Below are positions 1 through 10,325 of a DNA stretch of 64,000 nt, piece by piece. Under the pieces are notes generated by a model, which did not search any database, was not told where the DNA came from, and saw only the letters and a list, made by a program, of their open reading frames with translations. Origin of the DNA: Armigeres subalbatus (taxonomy: Eukaryota > Arthropoda > Insecta > Diptera > Culicidae); the NCBI RefSeq assembly GCF_024139115.2, contig NC_085140.1, positions 44,920,180 to 44,984,179 of the forward strand. The letters are read 5' to 3'. Within the stretch, counting starts at the first letter, position 1. Every line of letters begins with the position of its first letter. Made by a program: the position numbers and the translations under genes.

Positions 1-2625
1 CTGGAACCTTCTTCTCAAAAGGCTCGGAAGCCTCCTTTCATGAGGTCTGTAGACCTTCTTCAAGAGGCCCAGAAGCCTCCTTCAAGAGACCTGGAATCCT
101 CATTTCAAGAGGCCCAGAAGCCTCCTTTCAAGAGACCTGGAATCCTCATTTCAAGAGGCCTGGAAACCTCCTTACGAGAGGCCTGGAAGCCTCTATTCAA
201 GGGGCTTGGAAGCCTCCTTTCAAGAAGCCTGGAAGCCTCATTTCAAGAGGTCTGGAACCCTCTATACAAGAGGTCCTTTCAAGATGCCTGGAAGCCTCCT
301 TAAAAGAGGGCCTGGAAGCCTCCTTTCAAGAGGAGGCCTGGAAGCCTCCTTTCAAGAGGCCTGGAAGCCTCCTTTCAAGAGGCCTGGAAGCCCTCCTTTC
401 AAGAGGCCTGGAAGCCTCCTTTCAAGAGGCCTGGAAGCCTCCTTTCAAGAGGCCTGGAAGCCTCCTTTCAAGAGGCCTGGAAGCCTCCTTTCAAGAGGCC
501 TGGAAGCCTCCTTTCAAGAGGCCTGGAAGCCTCCATTCAAGAGGCCTGGAAGCCTCCATTCAAGAGGCCTGGAAGCCTCCATTCAAGAGGCCTGGAAGCC
601 TCCTTTCTAGGGGGCTGGAAGCCTCCTTCCAAGAGGCCTGGAAGGCTCCTTCCAGGAGGCCTGGAAGCCTCCTTTCAAGAGGCCTGGAAGCCTCCTTTCA
701 AGAGGCCTGAAGCCTCCTTTCAGAGGCCTGGAAGCCTCCTTTCAAGAGGCCTGGAAGCCTCCTTCAAGAGGCCTGGAAGCCTTCAAGAGGCCTGGAAGCC
801 TCCTTTCAAGAGGCCTGGAAGCCTCCTTTCAAGAGGCCTGGAAGCCTCCTTTCAAGAGGCCTGGAAGCCTCCTTTCAAGAGGCCTGGAAGCCTCCTTTCA
901 AGAGGCCTGGAAGCCTCCTTTCAAGAGGCCTGGAAGCCTCCTTTCAAGAGGCCTGGAAGCCTCCTTTCAAGAGGCCTGGAAGCCTCCTTTCAAGAGCCAA
1001 GGAAGCCTCCTTTCAAGAGGCCTGAAACCCTCCTTTCAAGAGGCCGGAAGCTTCCTTTCAAGAAGCCTGGAAGCCTCATTTCAAGAGAACTGACAGCCTC
1101 CTTTCAAGAGGACTGGCAGCCTCTTTCAAGAGGCCTGGAAGCCTCCTTTCAAGATGCCTGGAAACCTCCTTTTAAGATGCCTGGAAGCCTCCTTTCAAAA
1201 GGCATGGAAGTCTTCTTTCAAGAGGCCTAGAGGCTTTCTTTCAAGAGGCCCAGAAGCCTCTCTTCAAGAGGCCCGGAAACCTCTATCCAAGAAGACCGCA
1301 AGCCTTGTTTTAAGAATCCCCGATGCCTCCATTCAAGAGGCTTGGAAGTTTTTTTTCCAAATGCTCGGAAGCCTCCTTTCATGAGGTCTGTAGGCCTTCT
1401 TCAATAAGCCCAGAAGCCTCCTTTCAAGAAACCTGGAAATATCATTTCAAGAGGACCAGAAGCCTGCTGCCAAGAGACCTGCAAACCTCATTTCAAGAGG
1501 CCTGGAAGCCTCTATTTAAAAGGTCTGGAAGCCTCCTTTCAAGAAGCCTGGAAGCTTTGTTTTAAGAGACCCGAATGCCTCCATTCAAGAGGCTTGGAAG
1601 CCTCCTTTCAAGAGGCCTGAAAGCCTTCTGACAAGAGGCATAAAACCCTTGTTTCAAGATGCCTGGAAGCCCCCTTTCAAGAGGCCTGGAAGCCTCCTTT
1701 TAAAAGGCCCGGATGCCTCCATTCAAGAGGCTTGGAAACCTCTTTCAAGAGGCCTGGAAGCGTTTCTTCAAGAGGCCTGGAAGCGTTTCTTCAAGAGGCC
1801 CGGATGCCTCCATTCAAGAGGCCTGGAAGCCTCCTTTCCATAAGCCTGGGTGCCTCCATTTAAAAGGCCTGGAAGCATTCTTTCAAGAGGCCTGGATGCC
1901 TATTTTCAAGAGGCCTGGAAAGCTTCTCTTTAAGAGGCCCGGAAGTATCGTTTTAAAGCCCGATGCCTCTTTTCAAGAGGCCTTGAAGCATCCTTTTAAG
2001 ATGTCTGGAAGCCTGCTGCGAAGAGACCTAGAAACTTTATTTCAAGAGGATTGAGAGCCTCCTTTCAAGAGGCCTGGAAGCCTCTATTCAAGAGGCCCGG
2101 AAGTCTCATTTTAAGAGACCCGGAAGCCTAGTTTTAAGAGGCCCGGAAATCTCCTTTTAAGAGGGCTGGAAGTCTCCTTTCAAGAGGCCTAGAAGCCCCC
2201 TTCCAAGAGACCTGAAAGCGTCCTTTCAAAAGGCCTGGAAGCTTTCTTTTAAGAGGCCTGGAAGCCTCCTTTAAAGAAGCCTTCTTCCAAGCGGCCTGGA
2301 AGCCTTCTTTCAAAAGGCCTAGACGCCTTCTTTCAAGAGGCCTGGACGCCTTATTTCAAAAGACCTGGAAGCTTCTCTTCGAGAGGCCTGGAAGTCTCGT
2401 TTTAAGAGGCCTGGAAGCCTCCTACGAAGAGACCTGGAAGTCTCTTTTCAAAGAGGCATGGAAGCATCCTTCCAAGGGGCCTGGAAGCCTACTTTCAAGA
2501 GGCCTGGAAGCTTATTTTCAAGAGACCTGGAAGCACCTCTTCAAGGGGCCCGGAGGGCTTATTTTAAGAAGTTCGGATGCCTCCATTCAAGAGGCTTGGA
2601 AGCCTCCTTCCAAGAGGCCTCAAAG
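1..2625. repeat. 23-bp GC-rich minisatellite, array 1
   Basis: Tandem array with a 23-bp period whose core is GGAAGCCTCCTTTCAAG followed by AGG and CCT. Copies between about 330 and 1000 are nearly perfect; copies toward 2600 are more diverged and the array starts outside the window. The period is not a multiple of three and the consensus has no stop in any frame, so all frames stay open and give a fake 23-residue protein repeat (SFQEAWKPPFKRPG type). The open frames here are not genes. The same unit recurs in the opposite orientation at 42895-47440. Confidence 0.97.
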
Positions 2626-3062
2626 CCATGCTGAGGTTATCCAAAAATAGGTTTTTCATTAATTTTAAAATAAATTTACAATTAGTTTTTCTATATCGGG
2701 TGGGCCAATATCGGAAATATAGACTGAACTAAAGAAATGAATATAAAATTTATAGAAATAATGCAAAATTTCCATAAACAATAAAGAATTTTTCACAAAA
2801 CCACAATTTATTAGCGTTTTTTAAAACAAAAATTGCAATTATAACAAAAGGATTTTCCATAAGGAAATCAAAATGTTCCATAGGAGAAAAATACAAAATC
2901 TCCAAAAATAAATCTACAAAAATTTGAAAAATTTCCACAAAAAATTAATAAAGAGCAATTGAAAATAAAAAAAAAGACTTCCATGGAAAAATATAAAAAT
3001 ATAAAAATTAATACAATCCCATTTTGTTAAAGAAAACTACTTTGAGTCGGGTCCAAGAACGA
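2626..3062. repeat. AT-rich flank containing dispersed repeat B and the left part of a repeat-A copy
   Basis: No gene. About 2735-2850 matches 17805-17930 in the same orientation and 9620-9745 in reverse (shared block TGCAAAATTTCCATAAAC). The last ~25 bases before the LTR (GAGTCGGGTCCAAGAACGA) match repeat A, found intact near 17300 and 32525, which shows the sequence the LTR element inserted into. Confidence 0.6.
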
Positions 3063-3306
3063 TGTTTTGACCTTCTTTGGGGTGATATCTTAAACAGAGT
3101 GTAGTGTACTCATGTACGGTTCAGAGGAGAGTGTCCCCATATATTTTATTTAACTTCTCGTCGTACAACTAACGCGCTGCCTACGTGACGCTTTGTGCTA
3201 GGATCAGCATAAAGGGCAATCGCCGTCCGTTCGTGGAACTTTGGACGGTTGCGCATTTATGCTGATCGTGCATATCAAAGTGGCAGTAAGGCTGGTATCC
3301 ACCACA
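3063..3306 (-). repeat. 3' LTR of the Ty3/gypsy element
   Basis: Direct repeat of 9346-9591. It is identical except for one G missing in a G run and one T missing in a T run. Ends are TG...CA, and ACGA immediately before it is repeated after the other LTR. Confidence 0.95.
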
Positions 3307-3536
3307 CGCCTTACCTAATGAAATTTAAAAATTTGCTGCAGTTAAATTTTTAAATCTACAAAAGAATAATGTTTACATATATTACTAAAATTAGATGATA
3401 ATAATATTTTATAGAAATGTAATACAAAGTTAAAGATTATATAATATATATTGTTTTTTAAGATATAATTGAATTAATAATAACCATGATTTAATTATTT
3501 ATCTATGCATGTCCATATATCCACCACACGTCTTTC

Positions 3537-4565
3537 CTAATCTTCTACTATTCTTTCGTACGGTTTGATTCTACATTTGTGAACTAAATCTTCTTTTCTA
3601 TTAATCAAAATTTTTACGTTTGGGTTCAAATCTGCAACTACTTTGTATGGTCCAAAATATCTTGCTTCTAATTTTTTAGCAGTTTCGTTCTTTAGCCACA
3701 CTAGATCTCCTGGCTTGTACATTTGAAGTTTGGCATTTCTGTTAATATTCGCAGTTCTTTTCGTTTTTTCTTCAATTAAACGATTTCTTACCTCATTGTG
3801 ACAAATTTGCAATTTTGATTTCAATACCTTGCAATAGTTTTCATAATTATAAATAGGTTCTGGTTCAATGTCTGTTAAATTGGATGGCATTTTCGATAGT
3901 TTGCCATAAACTAAATGAAATGGTGTATAATTTGTTTTCGTGTGTATTGTATTATTATACGCAAATTCATAGTATGGTACCCACTTTACCCAAGAAAACA
4001 ATTTACTGTCACATTGAATTCTCAGGAAATTCCGAAGGCTTTTTGTGAGTGTTTTCTAAAGCTCCTATTGTTTCGTGATGGTAAGCGGTACTATTTAGTT
4101 TTTCTATATTTAAAAGTTTTGCTACTGAACTGAACAATTCTGACATAAACTCAGTTCCTCTGTCAGTAGCAATTCGTTCAGAACTCCATATTTCAAAATG
4201 AAATTTTCTACAAAGGCTTTGGCAACTGTGGTGGTTGTCTTATTTTTGAGAGGAGTTGCCGTTATGAACTTTGTCAGTTCACATTGGCTTGTCAAAATAT
4301 ATTCATTACCTTCAGAAGGAATTAATGGTCCTACTAGGTCTAAATATATTTTCTCAAAAGCTGTTTCAGCTGTTGTGGTTATTGTCATTTCCGGTTTTGG
4401 CGTATTAATTGATTTGTATTTTTGACATTTTTCACAAGCCTTAATCATAGCTTCTATATCTTGTTTCATACCTTTCCAGTAGTACTTTTGCCTTATTGTA
4501 CTCATAGTTCTTTTCATACCTGCATGACCAGCAGTGGGTAGTAAATGATAGTCATTTAGAATCAA
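3537..4565 (-). pseudogene. Ty3/gypsy integrase (pol C-terminus), frameshifted
   Basis: Two frame-shifted pieces. The upstream piece (4565-4122) has the zinc-binding HHCC domain: H residues in LLPTAGHAGMKRT and the pair CEKCQ. It continues into the catalytic core with the first Asp in LDLVGP. The frame is lost near the second catalytic Asp, by a change next to a short A run around 4185, and resumes in the downstream piece (4001-3537). That piece holds the core C-terminus (YNNTIHTKTNYTPF) and the GPY/F module (ARYFGPYKV). Integrase joins the cDNA to host DNA. A stretch between about 4120 and 4000 also lies outside a single open frame, so this copy should not make active enzyme unless the breaks are sequencing errors. 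Confidence 0.9.
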
Positions 4566-4790
4566 TTTTTAGTCAAGTCATCTTCTATAAATTTTATTTT
4601 ATTGGAAATCCTTATTATTTTCGGTATCCCTTTGTCTAGACCATTTTTATTATTTGTTCATAAAATTTGTGCGCACATTGATCATTGATTTTCATAAATA
4701 ATTCGTCGACTTTGTATCTTTTACATATTTTACCAAGTTCATCCCTTGTTCGTCGTAACGAAACCAAGGTTTCCGTTGGCTTGATCATTA

Positions 4791-5564
4791 TTATCTCTTT
4801 TCTGGGACCCATATTACATTTTCTTTTAAGTTATTATCCTTGACTATAATTTGTACTGTTCTCATGTTAGAAGAGTTTGAAGAGTCATGGCCAGTGACAA
4901 CTTCATTATAAGGAGAACGTTGTGATTCCTCATTTTGGGTTTGCATTCGGGTTGTTACGAATGCTTCGTGTGTAAGTTTGTTGTGCATGTCCTTTAACTC
5001 GGTCACAGAAATACGCGATAGCGCGTCCGCTACTGCATTTTCAGAACCTTTCTTGTAAAAGACATCGAATTTGTATTCTTCAAGTGCCAGACGAAACTTC
5101 GTCAGTCTACTTGAAGGATCGGTTAGTGTGAAAAGGTAAACTAATGGTCGATGGTCGGTATACAGTTGAAACTTTCGTCCATGTAAGTATGAACGAAAAT
5201 GTCGGATTGCCCACACCATTGCCAGTAGTTCCTTTTCTATCGTTGAATAGTTTTTCTCGGCTGGATTCAGCATTTTGCTAGCAAATGCTATCGGTCTATC
5301 ATTCATATTGCTAAGTACTGCTCCAAGTCCATATCCTGAAGCATCAGTATGTAATTTAAAAATATTTTCATCATCAAAGTTTGGGTAATCTAAAACTGGG
5401 GGGTTTATGAATAGGGTTTTCAGTTTTTGGAATGCCGCTTCGCATTCAGGAGTCCAGTTAAATACAACGTCTTTTCTGGTTAAGCAATTTAAGGGGGCAC
5501 ATATTTTTGCGAAATCTCGGATATGTTTTCTATAATAGTTTGAAAAGGCTACAAACCTTTTCAT
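4791..5564 (-). pseudogene. Ty3/gypsy RT connection and RNase H domain
   Basis: Open frame of 257 codons with the post-RT segment (FSNYYRKHIRDFAKICAPL) followed by RNase H. It shows the TDASGYGLGAVLS strand, the IEKELLA helix, the LYTDHRPL motif and the closing ADALSR. RNase H removes the RNA strand during reverse transcription. The frame is separated from the RT part at 5564/5561 by a one-base change in an A run, so pol is not continuous here. Confidence 0.93.
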
Positions 5565-6194
5565 TTCATCAACAGAAACTGGGCTGCTCCAATTTTAATG
5601 ATTTCAATTTTTGAAGGGTCAGGCAGTACTCCTTCTTTCGAAATATAATGACCTAAATAAAGTAATTCCTGTTTTAGAAAATTGCACTTACTGGGGTTTA
5701 GCTTTAAGTTTACATCTCGTAATCTTTGAAATACGGAAATTAGATTTTTATTGTGCTCATCAAAAGTTTTACCGAACACAATAATATCATCTAGGTATAC
5801 TAAACATCTTTCAAGGTTTAAACCTGACATCGCTACGGTCATCAACCTTGAAAACTTGAGGGCTTATTTTCAGACCCATGGGCAATCTCGTCATTTGATA
5901 TTGACCCGATGGAGTTGAAAATGCCGTAATTGGTCTATCTTCAGGTTTTAATTTACATTGGTAATATCCTTGTGATAGATCTAAATGTGTGAAGTATTGA
6001 GCTCCTGCTAGTGAGTCAATTACTTCCTCTATATTTGGGAGCGGAAATTTATCATCTTGGAGAGTCGTGTTGACCTTTCGGTAATCAATCACTAATCTCC
6101 ACTTCTTCACATCAGTATCAGATTTTTTAGGAACAAGTAATAAAGGACTGTTCCACTCAGATTTAGTTTCCTCTATAATTTCATCTTGTAACAT
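5561..6194 (-). pseudogene. Ty3/gypsy reverse transcriptase, frameshifted
   Basis: Two overlapping frames (6194-5811 and 5845-5561) together cover the RT fingers and palm. Visible motifs are WNSPLLLVPKK, WRLVIDYRKVN, the first catalytic Asp in FTHLDLSQGYYQ, the PMGLKISPQ turn, and the YLDD box (CLVYLDDIIVFG). The frame changes just after PQVFK near 5830, so the catalytic YLDD lies in a different frame from the first Asp. RT copies the element RNA into cDNA. The domain itself is well conserved; only continuity is lost, which fits either a very young defect or an indel error in assembly. Confidence 0.95.
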
Positions 6195-6629
6195 TTTCTA
6201 ACTTGTTTACAAACTTCCTTCTTTTGTGAATGGGGAATTGATATGGCTTGCTGTATGAAGGTTGACTATTGGGTTTAACAGTAACTGTGGGGAATACACA
6301 TTGGTTGTTTCAAGCCTATCTCCTTCCAAACAGAAGATATCAGCATATTTCAGGCAAATTTGCTTGATCGTTTTTCGTCAGATCCTGACAAATGATTTAA
6401 TTTTAATTCGTTTAAAAAGTGTACTCGCTCGAACTTTATCAATATTATTGTTATTATTACGAAGTTCAATGATGTTGTAATTTGAAGCTGATTCTATATG
6501 TGGTTCAAAATGATCAATTGCAACCGGTTTATTTTTGAAGTTGACTACACGAACTGGGATCATTCCGTTCGATGGTTGTCCAACTGAATTCGCAACGTAA
6601 ACATGCGGTGTAATTTGTTGATTAAGCAC
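6195..6629 (-). pseudogene. Ty3/gypsy pol linker between protease and RT
   Basis: Frame 6629-6378 (83 codons) continues pol after the protease piece, with a shift at 6622/6629 where protease reading ends in KFVKHMCRA. It carries VYVANSVGQPSNGMIPVRV and an acidic/Asn-rich stretch, typical of the spacer before RT. Between 6378 and 6194 no frame stays open although the sequence appears to be former coding DNA. No catalytic motif lies here. Confidence 0.75.
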
Positions 6630-7119
6630 GACACATGTGTTTTACAAATTTAGTTTTAACATATGTTGTAACTTCTGTACGCGGAGGTATAACGATTGAC
6701 ACAGTACCGTCAAGCGTCAAAGGTATTTTGTGAATAGCATGGTTGCTTTTTCTCAGTGTTAAAATTAATGTTTCGAAGTCAATATTCGCTTTGTAGTTAA
6801 GCAAAAAATCTGTGCCTACCAAACCTGCTATATTACTAGGCAGATTCGGTACCACATTGAATTTAATATTAAAAGTATCATTTCCAAAATGCAGAGTAGT
6901 ATCTATGGATCCTAGTGATTTTGTTATTCCATTTATTCCTTTGATCGAAATTATATCATTAGTATTGATTTGTGCATCTTTTGGGATAAATTTACTATCT
7001 ATCACGCTACATGACGCACCACTATCAATAATGAAAGTAATATTGTTTTTGAATACTGTAAAAATTGTTCTGGGAGACGATTTAAGTTTGTGTTGATTTA
7101 AATCAACGAAAAAAATCAA
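6622..7119 (-). CDS. Ty3/gypsy aspartic protease (start of pol)
   Basis: Retropepsin-type domain of about 165 residues. The catalytic loop reads FIIDSGASCSVID (DSG at about residue 33), and the later hydrophobic-Gly motif is GLVGTDFLL. It cleaves the gag-pol polyprotein. The frame overlaps the gag 3' end (7103-7119) and is +1 relative to gag. The switch region contains a run of seven A on the + strand (7109-7115), so either a programmed shift or a miscounted homopolymer could link gag and pol. No ATG begins this frame, as expected for a pol made by frameshift. Confidence 0.9.
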   Translation of the reverse strand: MIFFVDLNQHKLKSSPRTIFTVFKNNITFIIDSGASCSVIDSKFIPKDAQINTNDIISIKGINGITKSLGSIDTTLHFGNDTFNIKFNVVPNLPSNIAGLVGTDFLLNYKANIDFETLILTLRKSNHAIHKIPLTLDGTVSIVIPPRTEVTTYVKTKFVKHMCRA

Positions 7120-8380
7120 TTAGATTTGCTTCATGATTTGGGCGTGGTGTTTGTGTTTGATTGGTTTGACGATTTTCCTGTGCTGGTTCGGCTACATTCA
7201 CCGAATGTTGGTTTCCTCGTTGATGATGATTTGACTGATATCGTGGATTATGAATTCCTCGATTCCCACGATTTCCTCGAGTACTATGGTATTGAGGCAT
7301 ATTTTGATTCGATTGATAATTGTAATCAAAACCACGGTAGCCAAATCTACCTCTACCTCGAAAACCTCGGTTGCCGCGATAACCTCTGTTATCTCGATAA
7401 CCTCTGTATGAATTATGCTGGTTATGGTTATATCCAGTGTATTTTGGTGTCTGGTGAAATGTTATGTGAACAGTTTCTCCATCAGTATTATTTACCTCTA
7501 AGGCATCACTGATAGCCTTAGTCAAAGTTTCTGGGTTACGGGCTTTGATGAAAAATTGAGCTTTCGGATCCTTTAGTCCGTTGGTGAAAGCTTTTATAGC
7601 GACAGGCTGGACAATAGCGTCTGCTGCCGCTTCATCATTAAAAGTACCTCTAGATACATGAGCAGCAGCAAGCTTCGCTGCTAAATCATGAATCTGTTGG
7701 CCGTATTCACTCAAAGATAGTTTATGTTGTTTGATACTCGCCATCTCTGCCTCTATTGCCTGAGGACTAAATCGAACAGCAAATTTTGCTTTGAGTAAAG
7801 CTTTCGCATTAACTAGAGTAACAGCGGTGTTAATAACACCATGTGCTGGTCCAGTTAGTCTGGTTTTTATGAATTTAATAATTTCCAATTCAGCTACTTC
7901 TTCTGAATAGTCCTTTAGAAGGTCAATGGATTCGAAGAATCCTGCTAATTTCTCTGCCTCGCCATTATATTTATCGACAAGTTTTAAGGCAAGAGTCAAA
8001 TCTAATCTGTTAGCCATGTTGTTGCCAGTGTCTTCGTCTGAACTAAGGAACGACTCTGCTTCTTCAATATCAAAAACTACTTCTTCCTTTACTTCTGTAT
8101 CTTCCTCTTCCTCTGATTCTTCTAACGGGGTAATGTTAAGATGTTCCTCATTTAAAATATCCATACACTCTCGGACTATATTTTTCAAAACGATATACCT
8201 TTTTCTCAAACCAAAAAATGTATCACCTTGAGCATCAAGCACTATGCATTTTAAACTAAGTAAATATTCCTTTAAAATTTTTATCTTTATGTTTCGCGTT
8301 TTACGTGCATGTGGTTTGTTTTTGAGGATTGTTGTATGTAAATGTTTTATTTTATCGCCTATTTCGAAAAATGTATCCAT
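7103..8380 (-). CDS. Ty3/gypsy gag-like protein
   Basis: Intact 425-codon frame, first in the element and the only full-length one. The N-terminus is basic. Residues ~105-135 are strongly acidic (EESEEEEDTEVKEE). The middle (~140-300) is helical and matches retrotransposon gag/capsid style (YNGEAEKLAGFFESI, LTGPAHGVI, KHKLSLSEYGQQI-like). The C-terminus is rich in RG, GYR and Asn/Gln (about residues 315-400) and has no CCHC zinc knuckle, so nucleic-acid binding is probably by the RG-rich tail. Gag forms the cytoplasmic particle in which reverse transcription occurs. The start ATG is the first in frame after a ~950-base leader. Confidence 0.9.
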   Translation of the reverse strand: MDTFFEIGDKIKHLHTTILKNKPHARKTRNIKIKILKEYLLSLKCIVLDAQGDTFFGLRKRYIVLKNIVRECMDILNEEHLNITPLEESEEEEDTEVKEEVVFDIEEAESFLSSDEDTGNNMANRLDLTLALKLVDKYNGEAEKLAGFFESIDLLKDYSEEVAELEIIKFIKTRLTGPAHGVINTAVTLVNAKALLKAKFAVRFSPQAIEAEMASIKQHKLSLSEYGQQIHDLAAKLAAAHVSRGTFNDEAAADAIVQPVAIKAFTNGLKDPKAQFFIKARNPETLTKAISDALEVNNTDGETVHITFHQTPKYTGYNHNQHNSYRGYRDNRGYRGNRGFRGRGRFGYRGFDYNYQSNQNMPQYHSTRGNRGNRGIHNPRYQSNHHQRGNQHSVNVAEPAQENRQTNQTQTPRPNHEANLIDFFR

Positions 8381-8874
8381 TTAGGACATACCTGACATCT
8401 TTTGGAAATTAGTTTCTTATTTCTGGAAATATTTGCTTCCGATTTAACACTCCTACCACTTGTTCAGATAGATATCTTTGGTGAACCTAAAATAATTGAT
8501 ATGGATTAGTTTCTAACATTTTGGTAACGCGTCATAGATACGTCCCAGCATATTTACGCAACAATGTCCTTGGTCTCGATCCAGAAGAGGGCTGATGTAC
8601 ACGTTCGCACTTCCAAGACTCCTTCCTGTGTTGTCTATCCAGCTCCTTCAGCGGTTCCATCGGTTAAACATCGTCCTCTCAGATCCATCGGTTAAACATG
8701 CTTATGCAGCAACGGGTCCAACGGTTAAGCATCGTCCTCCTGCACTTTTCACACCATTCATCGGTTCCATCGGTTGAGCATCGTTTTCACTGCACTTTTC
8801 ACATTCTTCATCCAGCTCATAAATTAAACAACAGTCTCCGATTTGATTCCTCTATGCTTTACGCACAGATTAAA

Positions 8875-9153
8875 TTAAACATCGACGGTCGACCGGCGAG
8901 CAACGCGTTCAGCAACCCTTTCGGTGTGCTGACGGTGCAATTTTGTGAGTCCGCGAAGTAATAAGTATTCCACCGCGACGGCGGCAATCACACAAATTGC
9001 CACGGTTTGGGCGGTAGTATGTGACGCACTATCTATCACTGGCGCGACGATTTCGTCGGCCGAGAAGAAACCCATTATTATCACCAGGGCACTGTATACA
9101 TATAAGTCCAAATGTTCAAATACCACAAACGCTTTGCTCCTTGCAGATTTCAC
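8875..9153 (-). CDS. Small ORF with two predicted membrane segments in the LTR element leader
   Basis: A 92-codon frame on the same strand as gag, between the primer binding site and gag. Two hydrophobic stretches are visible: about residues 17-40 (YSALVIIMGFF, then IVAPVI) and 47-68 (TVAICVIAAVAVEYLLL). A basic tail rich in Arg follows (HTERVAERVARRS). No family is recognised. It could be a real upstream ORF of this retrotransposon lineage or a chance frame in the leader. Confidence 0.3.
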   Translation of the reverse strand: MKSARSKAFVVFEHLDLYVYSALVIIMGFFSADEIVAPVIDSASHTTAQTVAICVIAAVAVEYLLLRGLTKLHRQHTERVAERVARRSTVDV

Positions 9154-9327
9154 TACTGACCGATTTCACTTGCGCTTCGATTTTTTTTTTCTTCCTAGCA
9201 CTGTGAGAAGATAATTAACCAATCATTTTGATTGAACCGGAACGTTTTACACTAAGCTGAGAGTGTTGTTCGTTCTGCGCACTGCGGGTGGATAATTAAC
9301 TACTACTTTTTCCAACAGGAACAGGCT

Positions 9328-9345
9328 CTCCTGGCAGGATCGCCA
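9328..9345 (-). other. tRNA-Arg primer binding site
   Basis: The + strand reads CTCCTGGCAGGATCGCCA and directly abuts the 5' LTR with no gap. This matches the 3' end of an insect tRNA-Arg (T-loop side, acceptor stem ...GGATCG) plus the added CCA, so minus-strand cDNA synthesis is probably primed by tRNA-Arg. Confidence 0.88.
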
Positions 9346-9591
9346 TGTTTTGACCTTCTTTGGGGGTGATATCTTAAACAGAGTGTAGTGTACTCATGTA
9401 CGGTTCAGAGGAGAGTGTCCCCATATATTTTTATTTAACTTCTCGTCGTACAACTAACGCGCTGCCTACGTGACGCTTTGTGCTAGGATCAGCATAAAGG
9501 GCAATCGCCGTCCGTTCGTGGAACTTTGGACGGTTGCGCATTTATGCTGATCGTGCATATCAAAGTGGCAGTAAGGCTGGTATCCACCACA
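9346..9591 (-). repeat. 5' LTR of the Ty3/gypsy element
   Basis: 246 bp, TG...CA ends, matching 3063-3306 apart from two one-base homopolymer differences. It is followed by ACGA, the second copy of the target duplication. Confidence 0.95.
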
Positions 9592-10325
9592 ACGAGACAC
9601 TAACTTTTGATTTCTTTGAAAAAGGTTTTTTTTTAATTGCAATTTTAACTTTCAAAAGTGCTAATATATTTTTGTTTCGTGAAATTTTTTTAATTGTTTA
9701 TGGAAATTTTGCATAGTTTGGGGAGATTTTATATTTATTTTTTTGCTTGTATCTCGATTTCTTTAATGGATTTTTTTTTATTTATTATATAAAATGTCTA
9801 GTTCTTTAGGGAAATTTATTTTATTATAAATTTATATCTATAATAAAAGCTTGCAAAATTCGCATAAAAAATTGGCAAACACAAATTGGCAGATTTTTAA
9901 ACAATCTTACATTATTTTTATTAGTTCGTGTTTCAATTATGTAAAAAAACAAATTTGATTTAAAGCAGCAATTGTATCTGTTAACATTTTATTCAGAAAT
10001 GTTAGTTTTGTTTTTTTGCAAAGAAAGCCACAATTATCGTTGTAAACGAACTTTTTCTGAAGGAAATTATTGAATTTTATTAAGATTGTTATGGAAAGGA
10101 AACAGCAAAATCAAGCTCAAATCAAGTCGGGTTTTTTTTTAAAGCATCATTGTGATGTGATTTTCATTTAATTGATCAGAAAGTTGAATCATCATATTTT
10201 TTGACTGCGGTCTGCGGTCAAAATACGTGCTTGTAAAGTTTACCAAACGGTGGAATTAAATGAAATAGTACTAACACGTCTTATGACAGGTTAAGACATT
10301 TATCTAAACAAGCTTCAATAATTTT
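9592..10325. repeat. Gene-free AT-rich stretch with repeat B (inverted) and a partial repeat A
   Basis: 9620-9745 is the reverse complement of the repeat-B block at 2735-2850, so the LTR element is flanked by inverted copies. About 10213-10320 is a partial copy of repeat A (CAAAATACGTGCTTGTAAAG, GGTGGAATTAAATG). No coding signal. Confidence 0.55.

Larger units (their letters stand above)
3063..9591 (-). mobile_element. Ty3/gypsy LTR retrotransposon, Mdg1-like, complete but frame-disrupted
   Basis: A 6.5-kb element on the minus strand, bounded by 244/246-bp LTRs that begin TG and end CA and flanked by a 4-bp target duplication ACGA (3059-3062 and 9592-9595). Internal order is PBS, long leader, gag, protease, reverse transcriptase, RNase H and integrase, the Ty3/gypsy order; no env frame is seen. 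The primer site matches the 3' end of tRNA-Arg, which among insect elements is typical of the Mdg1/412 group; clade placement is inference from this and from gag. The LTRs differ only by two single-base homopolymer indels, so the insertion is recent, yet pol is broken by at least four frame changes. It sits inside a copy of dispersed repeat A. Confidence 0.95.

Noticed and set aside
1..2625. CRISPR array
   Set aside because: The repeats are contiguous with no spacers, and the sequence is eukaryotic.
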